Shown: piece after piece, positions 23,355 through 29,938 of the stretch
Numbering within the stretch: the stretch's first letter is position 1
How the letters are laid out: each line of letters begins with the position of its first letter
IMG/VR virus record: IMGVR_UViG_3300027759_000033
Location: 1 to 29,963 of that record
Length of the DNA: 29,963 nt
Reading direction: 5' to 3' (one strand)
Source of the DNA: a virus
Notes under the pieces: generated by a model
Seen by the model: the letters and a program-made list of their open reading frames with translations, nothing else
The model's database searches: none
Told to the model about the DNA's origin: nothing
Translations under genes and position numbers: made by a program

Positions 23355-23767
23355 TCGTCTATCTCTTTCTCATCTGATTCGAGCTCTTCGCCCTGGTAAT
23401 AGAACGGCATTTTCAAGCCCTTTACCCAGGTTGTTTCATTTGCTCGTAAGTGTGCAAGATTGTACAGCAAATCGGTATAGGGCTGCTGGGTATCATGAGC
23501 AAATTTTATGCACATGTCTAGCCAGTAATCAAAATCAATATTCTGCCGCCTGCTTTTGAGCTCTATCTGTAGCTTTTTGTCTACTACCATTGCCGCAATA
23601 AAGCGTAGTGTGTACCGAGATGCCTTTGTACGCCTTGCATAGATTTGCACGTTTACTGGCTGGTTTGCTGTTGGTTTAATCTCTACCCATTCGCTTTGAT
23701 TTGCCCAGCGTCTATCTACCAGTATTCCATTGCCCGCGTATATTTCGCCTTTAAACCAGCCTGGCAT
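23351..23767 (-). CDS. Hypothetical protein
   Basis: A 138-aa protein of unknown function. It is basic and beta-rich in the first half (WVEIKPTANQPVNVQIYARRTKASRYTLRF), then helical, and ends in a very acidic tail (EELESDEKEIDE). It is coupled to the six-repeat HTH gene by TAATG and to the lysozyme-like gene by ATGA. The direct link to the HTH-repeat gene makes it a candidate partner of that protein. Confidence 0.65.
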   Translation of the reverse strand: MPGWFKGEIYAGNGILVDRRWANQSEWVEIKPTANQPVNVQIYARRTKASRYTLRFIAAMVVDKKLQIELKSRRQNIDFDYWLDMCIKFAHDTQQPYTDLLYNLAHLRANETTWVKGLKMPFYYQGEELESDEKEIDE

Positions 23768-24984
23768 TACTTGCCGCCTTTCTTGTATGGCACTGCTACT
23801 GCCTTGTATGTGTAGCCCTTGCGCTTAAGGTACCTGCGTAATTGATTATCTGTACAGCCGATTACGTGCCGAGCCTGTTGAATCGTTCGCGCTGCATACC
23901 AGTTTGCATGGTGATTAAAATCTAAATCGGTTTCTATCGTTTGCGGTTTGATGTTGTGCTTGTATGTCCAGCCGCGTTTTCGCAAAAAATGAATAACTTG
24001 ATACCGAGTCTGGCAGAGCTCATCAGTTAGCTGTGCAATTGTTCTGCTTGCGTAATAATTTTGCTCTTCTGGCATTTCATATTTTTTGTTACCTCGGTTT
24101 ATTCTGCGTTTATACGGCAGATTACGCACCCGCAAAAAATTGCGGGTTGCGCTTTCGCTTCGCTTCATTGCTCTCATGATTTCTTTGATTGTGCGCTTTG
24201 CATACCAGGCTGCATCTGTCGGCATGTCTGGCAATGCTTTTTTATACATTGGTTTTGTCTGTATGTATGCATAGCCGCGTGATTCGCAAAAATGCCGCGC
24301 TGCCGAGCGGCTTAAATTCATTGCTGCAGTAAGTTGCTTTATTGTTTTGTTTGCATAGAATGCTGCATCGTCTGGAAATCGTGCCGTATATTGTTCTTTC
24401 TTTGGATTTGGTTTGTATGCCCAGCCCCGTCGCCGCAAAAACCGTGCTACTGTCTTTGCATCGATGCCGAGCTCGGCAGCAGCCGCGTTGATTGTTCGCG
24501 CGGCAAACCAGCTTGCATCTTCTGGGTATTTTGCCCGTGGCTTGTTTGTCGGTATTGCAATCAGTTTTTGGTATTGGTAATTATGTGCAGTGCAATGCTT
24601 GTACACCGCGTCGCGGCTGCAGCCCATTTCGGCAGCAATCTGCAATATATTGCGTGATGCATAGTAGGCAGGGTTTTTGCTCCAAACGCGCTCTTTTGCG
24701 GCTGTGTTTACCAGCTTTGGTGCTTGTATCGGCTGGCTTTCGGCACGTGCCGCTAATCGCCTGTAATCGCGTATATCTGCAATGCCCAGGGCAGCAGCCC
24801 CGTTGCTTTTCATGCCGTCAATTTCTTGCACATGATAGGAAATGTCATCTTCTGGCACATTCAGCAATACCGCTTTGTACCAGGGCTCGTATTCCTCGTG
24901 CCGTAACGTTGCTATTACCCTGTCGGTGTAGCGCAAATCATCGCGCCCCGTCAATGATTCCTGCAGCTTTTGGTGCAATCCCAT
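23767..24984 (-). CDS. Six-repeat HTH-like DNA-binding protein
   Basis: A 405-aa basic protein. After about 100 residues of N-terminal domain come six tandem repeats with a period of 50-52 residues. Each begins with a YA-x-[RK]-[TN]-I type signature (residues 108, 160, 210, 261, 311, 363). Each continues as a helix-turn-helix (e.g. AAAELGIDAKTVARFLRRRG) and ends in an aromatic plus basic linker (W/Y-x-YK). The second helix differs strongly between repeats, as expected of recognition helices. The likely role is binding an extended or repeated DNA site. Expressed from the late promoter. The start at 24984 has AGG 6 nt upstream. I know of no named family with this layout. Confidence 0.8.
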   Translation of the reverse strand: MGLHQKLQESLTGRDDLRYTDRVIATLRHEEYEPWYKAVLLNVPEDDISYHVQEIDGMKSNGAAALGIADIRDYRRLAARAESQPIQAPKLVNTAAKERVWSKNPAYYASRNILQIAAEMGCSRDAVYKHCTAHNYQYQKLIAIPTNKPRAKYPEDASWFAARTINAAAAELGIDAKTVARFLRRRGWAYKPNPKKEQYTARFPDDAAFYANKTIKQLTAAMNLSRSAARHFCESRGYAYIQTKPMYKKALPDMPTDAAWYAKRTIKEIMRAMKRSESATRNFLRVRNLPYKRRINRGNKKYEMPEEQNYYASRTIAQLTDELCQTRYQVIHFLRKRGWTYKHNIKPQTIETDLDFNHHANWYAARTIQQARHVIGCTDNQLRRYLKRKGYTYKAVAVPYKKGGK

Positions 24985-24991
24985 AACAAAC

Positions 24992-25231
24992 CTAAATCCT
25001 CTCTATTCTCTGATTAATCCATTGCTCTACCAGGGCAATTGCTCCTGATTCGGTGCTTGCCGTAAATCGCTTTTCTTTATCCCTGCCGCGTAACCGAGCG
25101 CTTGCCGTTTCGGTAACAATGACCGTGCCTGCCCAGCCAGCGTCAAGCCCCTGTACTATTCGCGCCCTATACAGCCTGTTTGGCGTTTGCAGCTCGGCAT
25201 ACAAGCCCAGCCCGCGTGCTATCCATTGCAT
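24992..25231 (-). CDS. Small hypothetical protein
   Basis: A 79-aa protein of unknown function. It has beta strands (YRARIVQGLDAGWAGTVIVTET) followed by a basic loop and a C-terminal helix (SGAIALVEQWINQRI). The strand-then-helix layout resembles its two upstream neighbours. The start at 25231 overlaps the preceding stop (TAATG), preferred to the open frame up to 25294. Confidence 0.65.
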   Translation of the reverse strand: MQWIARGLGLYAELQTPNRLYRARIVQGLDAGWAGTVIVTETASARLRGRDKEKRFTASTESGAIALVEQWINQRIERI

Positions 25232-25446
25232 TATTGTGCACTCTCTATTACCGCTTTGATTGCTTCCAGGTCGAACGCTGCCGCGTCGTAGCATTGCTGG
25301 CTATATATCATTTTGCCGTCATATCGCATTACCCAAACAAAGATAATGCCTATTGGCAGCGTGTGTGTTTTGATTGTGTAATCAATGCCTGCTGCCGAGG
25401 TGTACGCTTGCTCGGCAGTGATGATGCCCGCTTGCTCATCACTCAT
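25231..25446 (-). CDS. Small hypothetical protein
   Basis: A 71-aa protein of unknown function: strand-rich middle (IGIIFVWVMRYDGKMIYSQQ) and a C-terminal helix (AFDLEAIKAVIESA). It overlaps the upstream gene by 8 nt. Possibly a paralogue of the genes on either side, which share the strand-strand-helix layout, but sequence identity is very low. Confidence 0.65.
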   Translation of the reverse strand: MSDEQAGIITAEQAYTSAAGIDYTIKTHTLPIGIIFVWVMRYDGKMIYSQQCYDAAAFDLEAIKAVIESAQ

Positions 25447-25660
25447 TGTTGTTGCCTTCCGTGTCTGATTCTTTGGCTGCTATTGACTCGGCACACTCTA
25501 TTGCCTGTGCTGCCGTAGCAAACACCAGCGTTTGCGTATCGCCTGTACGGTAATTCATGTACTGCAGCTCGATACCGTTCACTATTGCCCGTATGGTGTA
25601 CAAGGTCAAATTGTGTGAAGCTTGAAACTGCCCTATAGATTGCACAAATTGCAATTTCAT
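25439..25660 (-). CDS. Small hypothetical protein
   Basis: A 73-aa protein of unknown function: strands (LTLYTIRAIVNGIELQYMNY, TQTLVFAT) and a helix (AAQAIECAESIAAKE), then an acidic, Asn-rich tail. Its start overlaps the preceding stop (ATGA). Confidence 0.65.
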   Translation of the reverse strand: MKLQFVQSIGQFQASHNLTLYTIRAIVNGIELQYMNYRTGDTQTLVFATAAQAIECAESIAAKESDTEGNNNE

Positions 25661-25905
25661 TGCCGCCCGCCTTCCGTGTCGATGCTGCCCAGCTGGGTTG
25701 CCAAATGCACCAGCCTGCAGGCGTGCGTGTGCAAGGTACCAATGTTCTGCTGCAGATTGTACCGCCTGTCACTGGTTGCCGCGCCTGCCTGTTGCTCGGT
25801 GTCGTACGCGATGCTGTCGATAAGCACGTCAAGCCCTGCCAGTAATGCAAGCATTTCCGGTATTTCCTTGCGTAACGTCTGTGGCTGCCGTTGTGTGAAT
25901 TGCAT
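25657..25905 (-). CDS. Small helical hypothetical protein
   Basis: An 82-aa protein of unknown function, helical (EIPEMLALLAGLDVLIDSIAYD, IGTLHTHACRLVHLATQLGS). RBS AAGGGG lies 7 nt before the ATG, and a strong hairpin (25931-25955) precedes it in the leader. Second gene of the late operon. Confidence 0.65.
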   Translation of the reverse strand: MQFTQRQPQTLRKEIPEMLALLAGLDVLIDSIAYDTEQQAGAATSDRRYNLQQNIGTLHTHACRLVHLATQLGSIDTEGGRQ

Positions 25906-25930
25906 TAGATTGCCCCTTCTGCTATGTGCA

Positions 25931-25955
25931 AGTGCCAGGCATTGTACCTGGCACT
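25931..25955 (-). other. Intercistronic hairpin in the late operon
   Basis: A 9-bp perfect stem (AGTGCCAGG / CCTGGCACT) with a 7-nt loop, between the stop at 25972 and the start at 25905. There is no T run after it on the minus strand, so it is more likely an mRNA processing or stability element than a terminator. Confidence 0.55.
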
Positions 25956-25971
25956 GATTCCCTGCTTGCCG

Positions 25972-26211
25972 CTATTGTGCTGCCGTCATTTTGTTCATTG
26001 CGTCTAACTCGTGCTGCAGATTACGCAACAATCTCTGCAGAATTTCGTGCCGTTCCTGTGTTTGCTCTTTTGTGTACTTGTTTACTGCAGTACTAATCTG
26101 CAGTGCATTAAATCTGATTTCCCATGCTTGTTTCTGCAATGCTGTTTCTTCCGGTCGCGCTGTTGCTTGCACTGGCTTGCCGTTCAGTACTGCATTCATT
26201 TTGGTTTTCAT
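25972..26211 (-). CDS. First gene of the late operon, hypothetical
   Basis: A 79-aa charged helical protein of unknown function. It is the first gene after the late promoter, with a leader of about 47 nt and AAGGG 8 nt before the ATG at 26211; Met5 is a possible alternative. No motif is recognised. Confidence 0.7.
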   Translation of the reverse strand: MKTKMNAVLNGKPVQATARPEETALQKQAWEIRFNALQISTAVNKYTKEQTQERHEILQRLLRNLQHELDAMNKMTAAQ

Positions 26212-26265
26212 CTTCGTTGCCCTTCGTTGTCTGCGTTGTTTCGCATTGCTTGCCTAACCATCCGT

Positions 26266-26293
26266 AGTATAGACCAGATGTACAATCTGTCAA
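26266..26293 (-). promoter_or_regulatory. Late promoter with operator-like inverted repeat
   Basis: On the minus strand TTGACA (26293-26288), a 16-nt spacer and TATACT (26271-26266), placed just after the methyltransferase stop. The spacer and the end of the -35 hold the inverted repeat CAGAT-TGTAC-ATCTG (26275-26289), a likely operator that would block polymerase. Its TGTAC core is the core of the repeats in the putative origin. It shares TATTGACA with the early promoter. Confidence 0.75.
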
Positions 26294-26310
26294 TACGCTG
26301 CATGCAATTG

Positions 26311-27513
26311 TTATAATTCACAATCCCAATGCCCAATGCGCTTGCGTGCAATCTCTACGTATTCCGGCGTGATGTCGATGCCGATGAACTGCATCCCCTC
26401 AATCATCGTCGCACACCCCGTCGAGCCGCTACCCATGAACGGGTCAAGCACAGTGCCGCCCTTTGGCGTGACCAGGCGAATCATGTAGCGCATCAAGGCG
26501 ATAGGCTTCACGGTCGGGTGATGATTGGCGCGTTGCGCCGAAGTTCTGCCGTCACGTCGTTCCCATGAACCACCCGACAATCTTTCGTCGCCTACGTCTA
26601 ATTTGATTTTCTCCACCCCGTCGAGCCCCGCTTCGCGCTCCGACCGCGACGCCTTCGCCGTGTAGAAAAATCGAGAAGCGCCGCCGCTCTGCTCATCCAG
26701 CGCCGCCGCTGCCTCCTCGTCAAGAATGACGTTGGCTGGCCAGCGACCTGATTTATATTCTATAGGATTATTATTTCGTAATGCAGGCAATCCATATTTG
26801 TATTGTCTAATACCATGTTCAATTGATGCTTTTTGATATGAGGCTATTCCCGGGCCGATACCCTTAACCATTTCATCTGTTCCCACTCTGCATCCATCGA
26901 TGTTGAGCCCACCGACTCCCCATTGCGCCACGTTGTTCGCCACCGTGCCCCGTAGCGGCTTGCGTGCCAATATCGCCGGCTCGTGCGCAGGTTTCAGCGC
27001 AGTGCCCCAGCCTTGCCATTCCTTGGCGAGGTCGGTGATTGGATTATTTGACGCTACCTCGTGATAGCCTGCTATTCTTGATTGTTCAATCCATGGTCGT
27101 GTATCGCTGTTTGCCGCCATGGTTCCGCTAGTTTCGGGTCGTGCTTTGTGTCTGATTTTATCCCGCTCCGCTCCCGCCTGTTTGTCAATCGCTTTGCTGA
27201 CGTCGTGCGATTTCGGGAACCCGCTTCCGTAAATCCATTGCAGTTGGTCACGTATCTCAAAGCCTGCGTCCTCAATAGCCACCGCTAATCGGTGATACGT
27301 CCGAGCGCCGCCAAACGCAATAAGGTGCCCGCCTGGCTTCAGCACACGCATGCACTGCTGCCACACGGTCACATCGTATGCTATCCCGCTGTTATCCCAC
27401 GCCTTCCCCATAAATCCAAGTTCGTACGGAGGGTCACACACAATGCTGTCAACGCTGTTATCTTCCATCGTTGCCATAACGTCTCGGCAATCCCCTGTGT
27501 GTAGTGTGTACAT
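26311..27513 (-). CDS. DNA methyltransferase (beta-class N6A/N4C type)
   Basis: A 400-aa enzyme. The catalytic motif DPPY (27-30) comes first and the AdoMet-binding motif FMGSGSTG (359-366) last, the order of beta-class amino-methyltransferases (N6-adenine or N4-cytosine). The middle is the target-recognition region. The gene is GC-richer than its surroundings except for an AT-rich patch at about 26750-26870 inside the recognition region, suggesting domain exchange and recent transfer. The start at 27513 has AAGGGG 6 nt upstream and is preferred to 27555. No restriction enzyme gene is adjacent. It probably protects phage DNA. Confidence 0.88.
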   Translation of the reverse strand: MYTLHTGDCRDVMATMEDNSVDSIVCDPPYELGFMGKAWDNSGIAYDVTVWQQCMRVLKPGGHLIAFGGARTYHRLAVAIEDAGFEIRDQLQWIYGSGFPKSHDVSKAIDKQAGAERDKIRHKARPETSGTMAANSDTRPWIEQSRIAGYHEVASNNPITDLAKEWQGWGTALKPAHEPAILARKPLRGTVANNVAQWGVGGLNIDGCRVGTDEMVKGIGPGIASYQKASIEHGIRQYKYGLPALRNNNPIEYKSGRWPANVILDEEAAAALDEQSGGASRFFYTAKASRSEREAGLDGVEKIKLDVGDERLSGGSWERRDGRTSAQRANHHPTVKPIALMRYMIRLVTPKGGTVLDPFMGSGSTGCATMIEGMQFIGIDITPEYVEIARKRIGHWDCEL

Positions 27514-27554
27514 TGCTTGCCCCTTGCTGTGTGCTGCTTTCCACTGATTGTACA

Positions 27555-27584
27555 TTTCTTTTTCTTTTTTTTCTTTTTGTTTTT
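27555..27584. other. Polypyrimidine/polypurine tract upstream of the methyltransferase
   Basis: A T-rich run on the plus strand (A-rich on the coding strand) with only four interruptions, 42-71 bp upstream of the methyltransferase start. It could act as a bent or UP-like element. No hairpin precedes it, so it is not a clear terminator. Confidence 0.4.
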
Positions 27585-28012
27585 CATCGCCTCGGCTGGT
27601 GTTACCTTAGGGGGAAACGATTTCCCACAGTTGCCCCGCGCTGCCGCGCGAATCCGAGCCGCCGCGCTGCCGCGCTCATTGTCCAGCCGAGCCCAGCCCG
27701 CTGCCGCGCTGCCCTGCCTGGCTCGGCAGTGTCAAGCATTGCCGCCGCGTTGCCGCTGCTGTTTGGCATTGCAGTGCCGCTTTGCTGTGCTTGCGTTCAA
27801 TGCAACATACCAGCACAAATGTTGCTTTGAGCCAATGCACCGCAACACAAAGCCAAACACCGCAACGCGTTACACCAGGCGCCCGCCTGCCTGGCACCTG
27901 GCTGCCGCCTGCCACACATCGCCATCGATGCCGAGCGCTGCCGAGCCGAGCCGCGCCCGCGCGCGCGCGAAGGGAGGCAGCGCCATTGCCTGCCAAATGC
28001 CGCAATGCCCGC

Positions 28013-28027
28013 ACCTGTAATACAGGT
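28013..28027. promoter_or_regulatory. Operator-like palindrome ACCTGTAATACAGGT
   Basis: Perfect 6-bp arms ACCTGT / ACAGGT around AAT. The ACCTGT half also forms the arms of the inverted repeat at 28376-28407 (ACCTGTGTACT), so the same protein may bind both. Confidence 0.45.
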
Positions 28028-28261
28028 ACCGCAATGTGACAACAGCAGCAGCATTGTTTCGCAAGGATATCAACAGCCGTTTACATTGCGCCCAGGTCAA
28101 TACTTATTAAATAAGCATTTCAGCTGGCAGGGATTAAAAACACGGTAATACTCTAGTTAGTCACTAGATTACATAAACTAACATTGCGGTATGCACAGAC
28201 ACGAGCAAAGCGCTCGGCAGTGAGAGAAACAAACCATAGACAAGAGAAACACTACATACAT

Positions 28262-28298
28262 ATAGATATATATAAAGAACATCCATATATATATCTAT
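28262..28298. repeat. AT-rich 13-bp inverted repeat (possible unwinding element)
   Basis: ATAGATATATATA (28262-28274) and TATATATATCTAT (28286-28298) are perfect inverted copies around an 11-nt spacer. The block is almost pure A/T and lies 12 bp from the first GTGTAC repeat, as expected of a DNA unwinding element beside iterons. Confidence 0.65.
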
Positions 28299-28309
28299 GT
28301 GTTATGCAT

Positions 28310-28605
28310 GTGTACTCATGTGTACTACATGTACTACTGTGTACCTGTGTACTCGTGTGTACTTTAGTAAACGTTAGTACACAGGTGTTCTATAAGACCT
28401 GTGTACTCGTTTTACAGCATTCTATAGCCTTATACCTGCATTTAGTACACAGGTACACGTTAATTCACATAGGAAACAAGAAAAGCAGTACACATGCAAC
28501 GCTGTATACCAAGTGCTGGCCAGTGTTTCGCGCGTCACAAAGCAAAATGCCCAGCCTATCGCCTGATATGCTGGGCATGTGTGTACCGGTGTACTCGTGT
28601 GTACT
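28310..28605. repeat. GTGTAC[T/C] iteron array, putative origin/operator
   Basis: Plus-strand GTGTAC[T/C] begins at 28310, 28320, 28339, 28347, 28357, 28401, 28581, 28589 and 28599, with the variant ATGTACT at 28329. Minus-strand copies (plus-strand [A/G]GTACAC) begin at 28376, 28444, 28452 and 28487. The first six sites are 10, 9, 10, 8 and 10 bp apart, close to one helical turn. Sites 28376 and 28401 form an 11-bp perfect inverted repeat (AGTACACAGGT, 10-nt gap, ACCTGTGTACT). The array lies beside replication genes and an AT-rich element, so origin function is the best inference. Confidence 0.75.
28547..28578 (-). terminator. Early-operon terminator
   Basis: A 9-bp perfect stem (ATGCCCAGC / GCTGGGCAT) with a 14-nt loop that can form a further TATC/GATA stem, followed on the minus strand by TTTTGCTTTG. 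It lies 34 bp beyond the stop of the VRR-NUC gene. It sits inside the repeat array, with three GTGTAC sites before it and the rest after it. Confidence 0.75.
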
Positions 28606-28611
28606 GGCTTA

Positions 28612-28908
28612 CTATTGCAATGATTCGAGATAGTCACGCGCTTGCTCGGCTGTATAAATCACGGCAACAGGTGCACCGAGCCAAGCAGCGTGCCATGCCT
28701 GCTGCCGTTCATTGAGCTTGCCTTTGAGGTCTGGATTCTTTACCTCTACAAGGCACGTTATTCCGCGATATCCCACAAGCAAATCAGGTACGCCCGCCCC
28801 TGCATCGTGCAACAACACTACCGAGGCACCGAGAGCCTGCAGGGTGCCAACAATGAGCTTCTGATTTGCGTCTACTCTTCTACGTTGGTATACAAGCTTA
28901 TTTGCCAT
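28612..28908 (-). CDS. VRR-NUC nuclease
   Basis: A 98-aa stand-alone nuclease of the PD-(D/E)xK class. The core is AGAGVPDLLVGYRGITCLVEVKNP, giving the PD motif and ExK (EVK), followed by LNERQQAWHAAW and PVAVIYTAEQARDYL, the standard VRR-NUC layout. Such phage enzymes cut branched DNA or flaps during replication and recombination. It overlaps the multi-HTH gene by 11 nt and is the last early gene before the terminator and the putative origin. Confidence 0.88.
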   Translation of the reverse strand: MANKLVYQRRRVDANQKLIVGTLQALGASVVLLHDAGAGVPDLLVGYRGITCLVEVKNPDLKGKLNERQQAWHAAWLGAPVAVIYTAEQARDYLESLQ

Positions 28909-29938
28909 GCAATGCCTCCAATGCAGCAGGATATTTGCCGCTTTCCTGTAGCCATTGTATGACGGCTGGCTTATAGTGCACTCCTGGCTGCAGTGGTCGA
29001 GGCAATCCCATATAGTACACGCTGCCTGTTACCTGTTTACCAATGAGCTGGGCAATGTGCTGGCTGGTGATATACGAGGCGTTGAAACGGTCAATAATCG
29101 TTTGGTACCAATCTTCGCCAGGCAGCGCGCGTTGCTGTAAACGTGGCACCTGCAACACGAGGTAATCGGCAACGAATGCCCGCAAAAACACGCTGCCGAA
29201 ACCCCAAGCCCTGCCGATATATGCAGCGCGCAAGGCAGGTGCATGCACGCGCGAATAGGTATCGAGCCCGTACGCTTGCAGCTCTAATGCCCCAACAAAA
29301 TCTACTTTGCATTGCTCGTATATCTCTTGTATTTCGGTGTTGCGTTTGTGTAGCATATTGAGCCGCAATGCATTGCCGCTGGCTAGCCAGTTGTATACCT
29401 CGGTTATATCGTACGAACGCCTACCGCTCTCGTGCTGGATTACTGGCAGCCTGTTGTGTGTTACCCAGTGTGAAACGTGCTCGGTATTTACGCCCAAATC
29501 AGCAGCTACCATGCTGCAGGTATAGCCCAAAGCAGAATTATAGGAAATGTTCAACACGCGCCCGCGCTCAAATACTGCCCTGCTTGTGCGCTTTAGCTTT
29601 TTGGCTATTTCGTCAATGTGCATAATGTGCATATTCATGGAAAGATACGTATCATCTTTTTTCGTCCAGGCATACCGAATGCCCTTCAGCTTTAACCGTC
29701 GTAAGCGCGAATAGAGGGCGCTTGCCGTAATGCCGTAATAGGCTGCCAGTAGTGGTACGTTGTTATGAAATTTGCGCATATCTGCTGCCAGTACATCAGT
29801 ATCGAACCAAGGGCGCCGCAAGGTAACTTTTCCAATGATTCTATGCAACGTCGTAATACCAATACCGAAATGCTGCAAGGTTTCTTTTACCGTGTGATTG
29901 CGCGCGTACGTTCGCACCTCTCTGTCGGTGTAGCTCAT
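28898..29938 (-). CDS. Multi-HTH DNA-binding protein (candidate origin binder)
   Basis: A 346-aa protein built from several helix-turn-helix units: residues 5-40 (KETLQHFGIGITTLHRII), 44-86 (LLAAYYGITASALYSRLRRL), a SANT/Myb-like unit at 88-132 (WTKKDDTYLSMNMHIMHIDEIAKKL) and a MerR/excisionase-like unit at 140-186 (CSMVAADLGVNTEHVSHWV..., ITEVYNWLA). A possible fifth unit is at 288-335 (TSQHIAQLIGKQVTG). No catalytic motif is seen. It lies between the primase-helicase genes and the repeat array, so origin binding or replication control is the likeliest role. Its start (ATGA overlap with the previous gene) is seen at 102 in the left overlap copy. Confidence 0.75.
   Translation of the reverse strand: MSYTDREVRTYARNHTVKETLQHFGIGITTLHRIIGKVTLRRPWFDTDVLAADMRKFHNNVPLLAAYYGITASALYSRLRRLKLKGIRYAWTKKDDTYLSMNMHIMHIDEIAKKLKRTSRAVFERGRVLNISYNSALGYTCSMVAADLGVNTEHVSHWVTHNRLPVIQHESGRRSYDITEVYNWLASGNALRLNMLHKRNTEIQEIYEQCKVDFVGALELQAYGLDTYSRVHAPALRAAYIGRAWGFGSVFLRAFVADYLVLQVPRLQQRALPGEDWYQTIIDRFNASYITSQHIAQLIGKQVTGSVYYMGLPRPLQPGVHYKPAVIQWLQESGKYPAALEALHGK

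Larger units (their letters stand above)
27514..28611. other. Gene-free region (about 1.1 kb) with putative replication origin
   Basis: No convincing gene on either strand; open frames here are Arg/Ala/Pro-rich or Cys/Tyr/Val-rich by-products of low-complexity and repeat sequence. In coordinate order it holds a T-rich tract (27555-27584), a GC-rich word-repetitive block (about 27637-28010), a 15-nt palindrome (28013-28027), CTTATTAAATAAG (28103-28115), TCTAGT-tagtc-ACTAGA (28152-28168), an AT-rich inverted repeat (28262-28298), the GTGTAC array (28310-28605) and the early terminator (28547-28578). Confidence 0.75.

Noticed and set aside
27555-27584. T-rich tract as a plus-strand terminator
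   Set aside because: No GC hairpin precedes it on the plus strand and no plus-strand gene would need it.
27514-27587. Longer N-termini for the methyltransferase (27555) or a Lys-run frame (27587)
   Set aside because: They arise from the A-rich tract. The start at 27513 has a strong AAGGGG Shine-Dalgarno and begins the conserved domain at once.
27504-28100. Several open frames on both strands in the GC-rich block (85-167 codons)
   Set aside because: Arg/Ala/Pro-rich low-complexity translations that overlap each other in several frames with no RBS. They are expected from stop-poor GC-rich DNA.
28072-28102. TATTGACC (28102-28095) as a promoter for the methyltransferase
   Set aside because: It matches the -35 block of the two good promoters but has no acceptable -10 at 16-18 nt (GCTGTT on the minus strand).
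28310-28605. CRISPR array
   Set aside because: The repeats are 7 bp, occur in both orientations and have irregular short spacing, so they are iterons or operators, not CRISPR repeats.
28184-28633. 149-codon plus-strand frame over the repeat array
   Set aside because: The protein is a by-product of GTGTAC and TATA repeats (runs of Cys, Val, Tyr, Leu). It has no RBS and lies opposite to all other genes.
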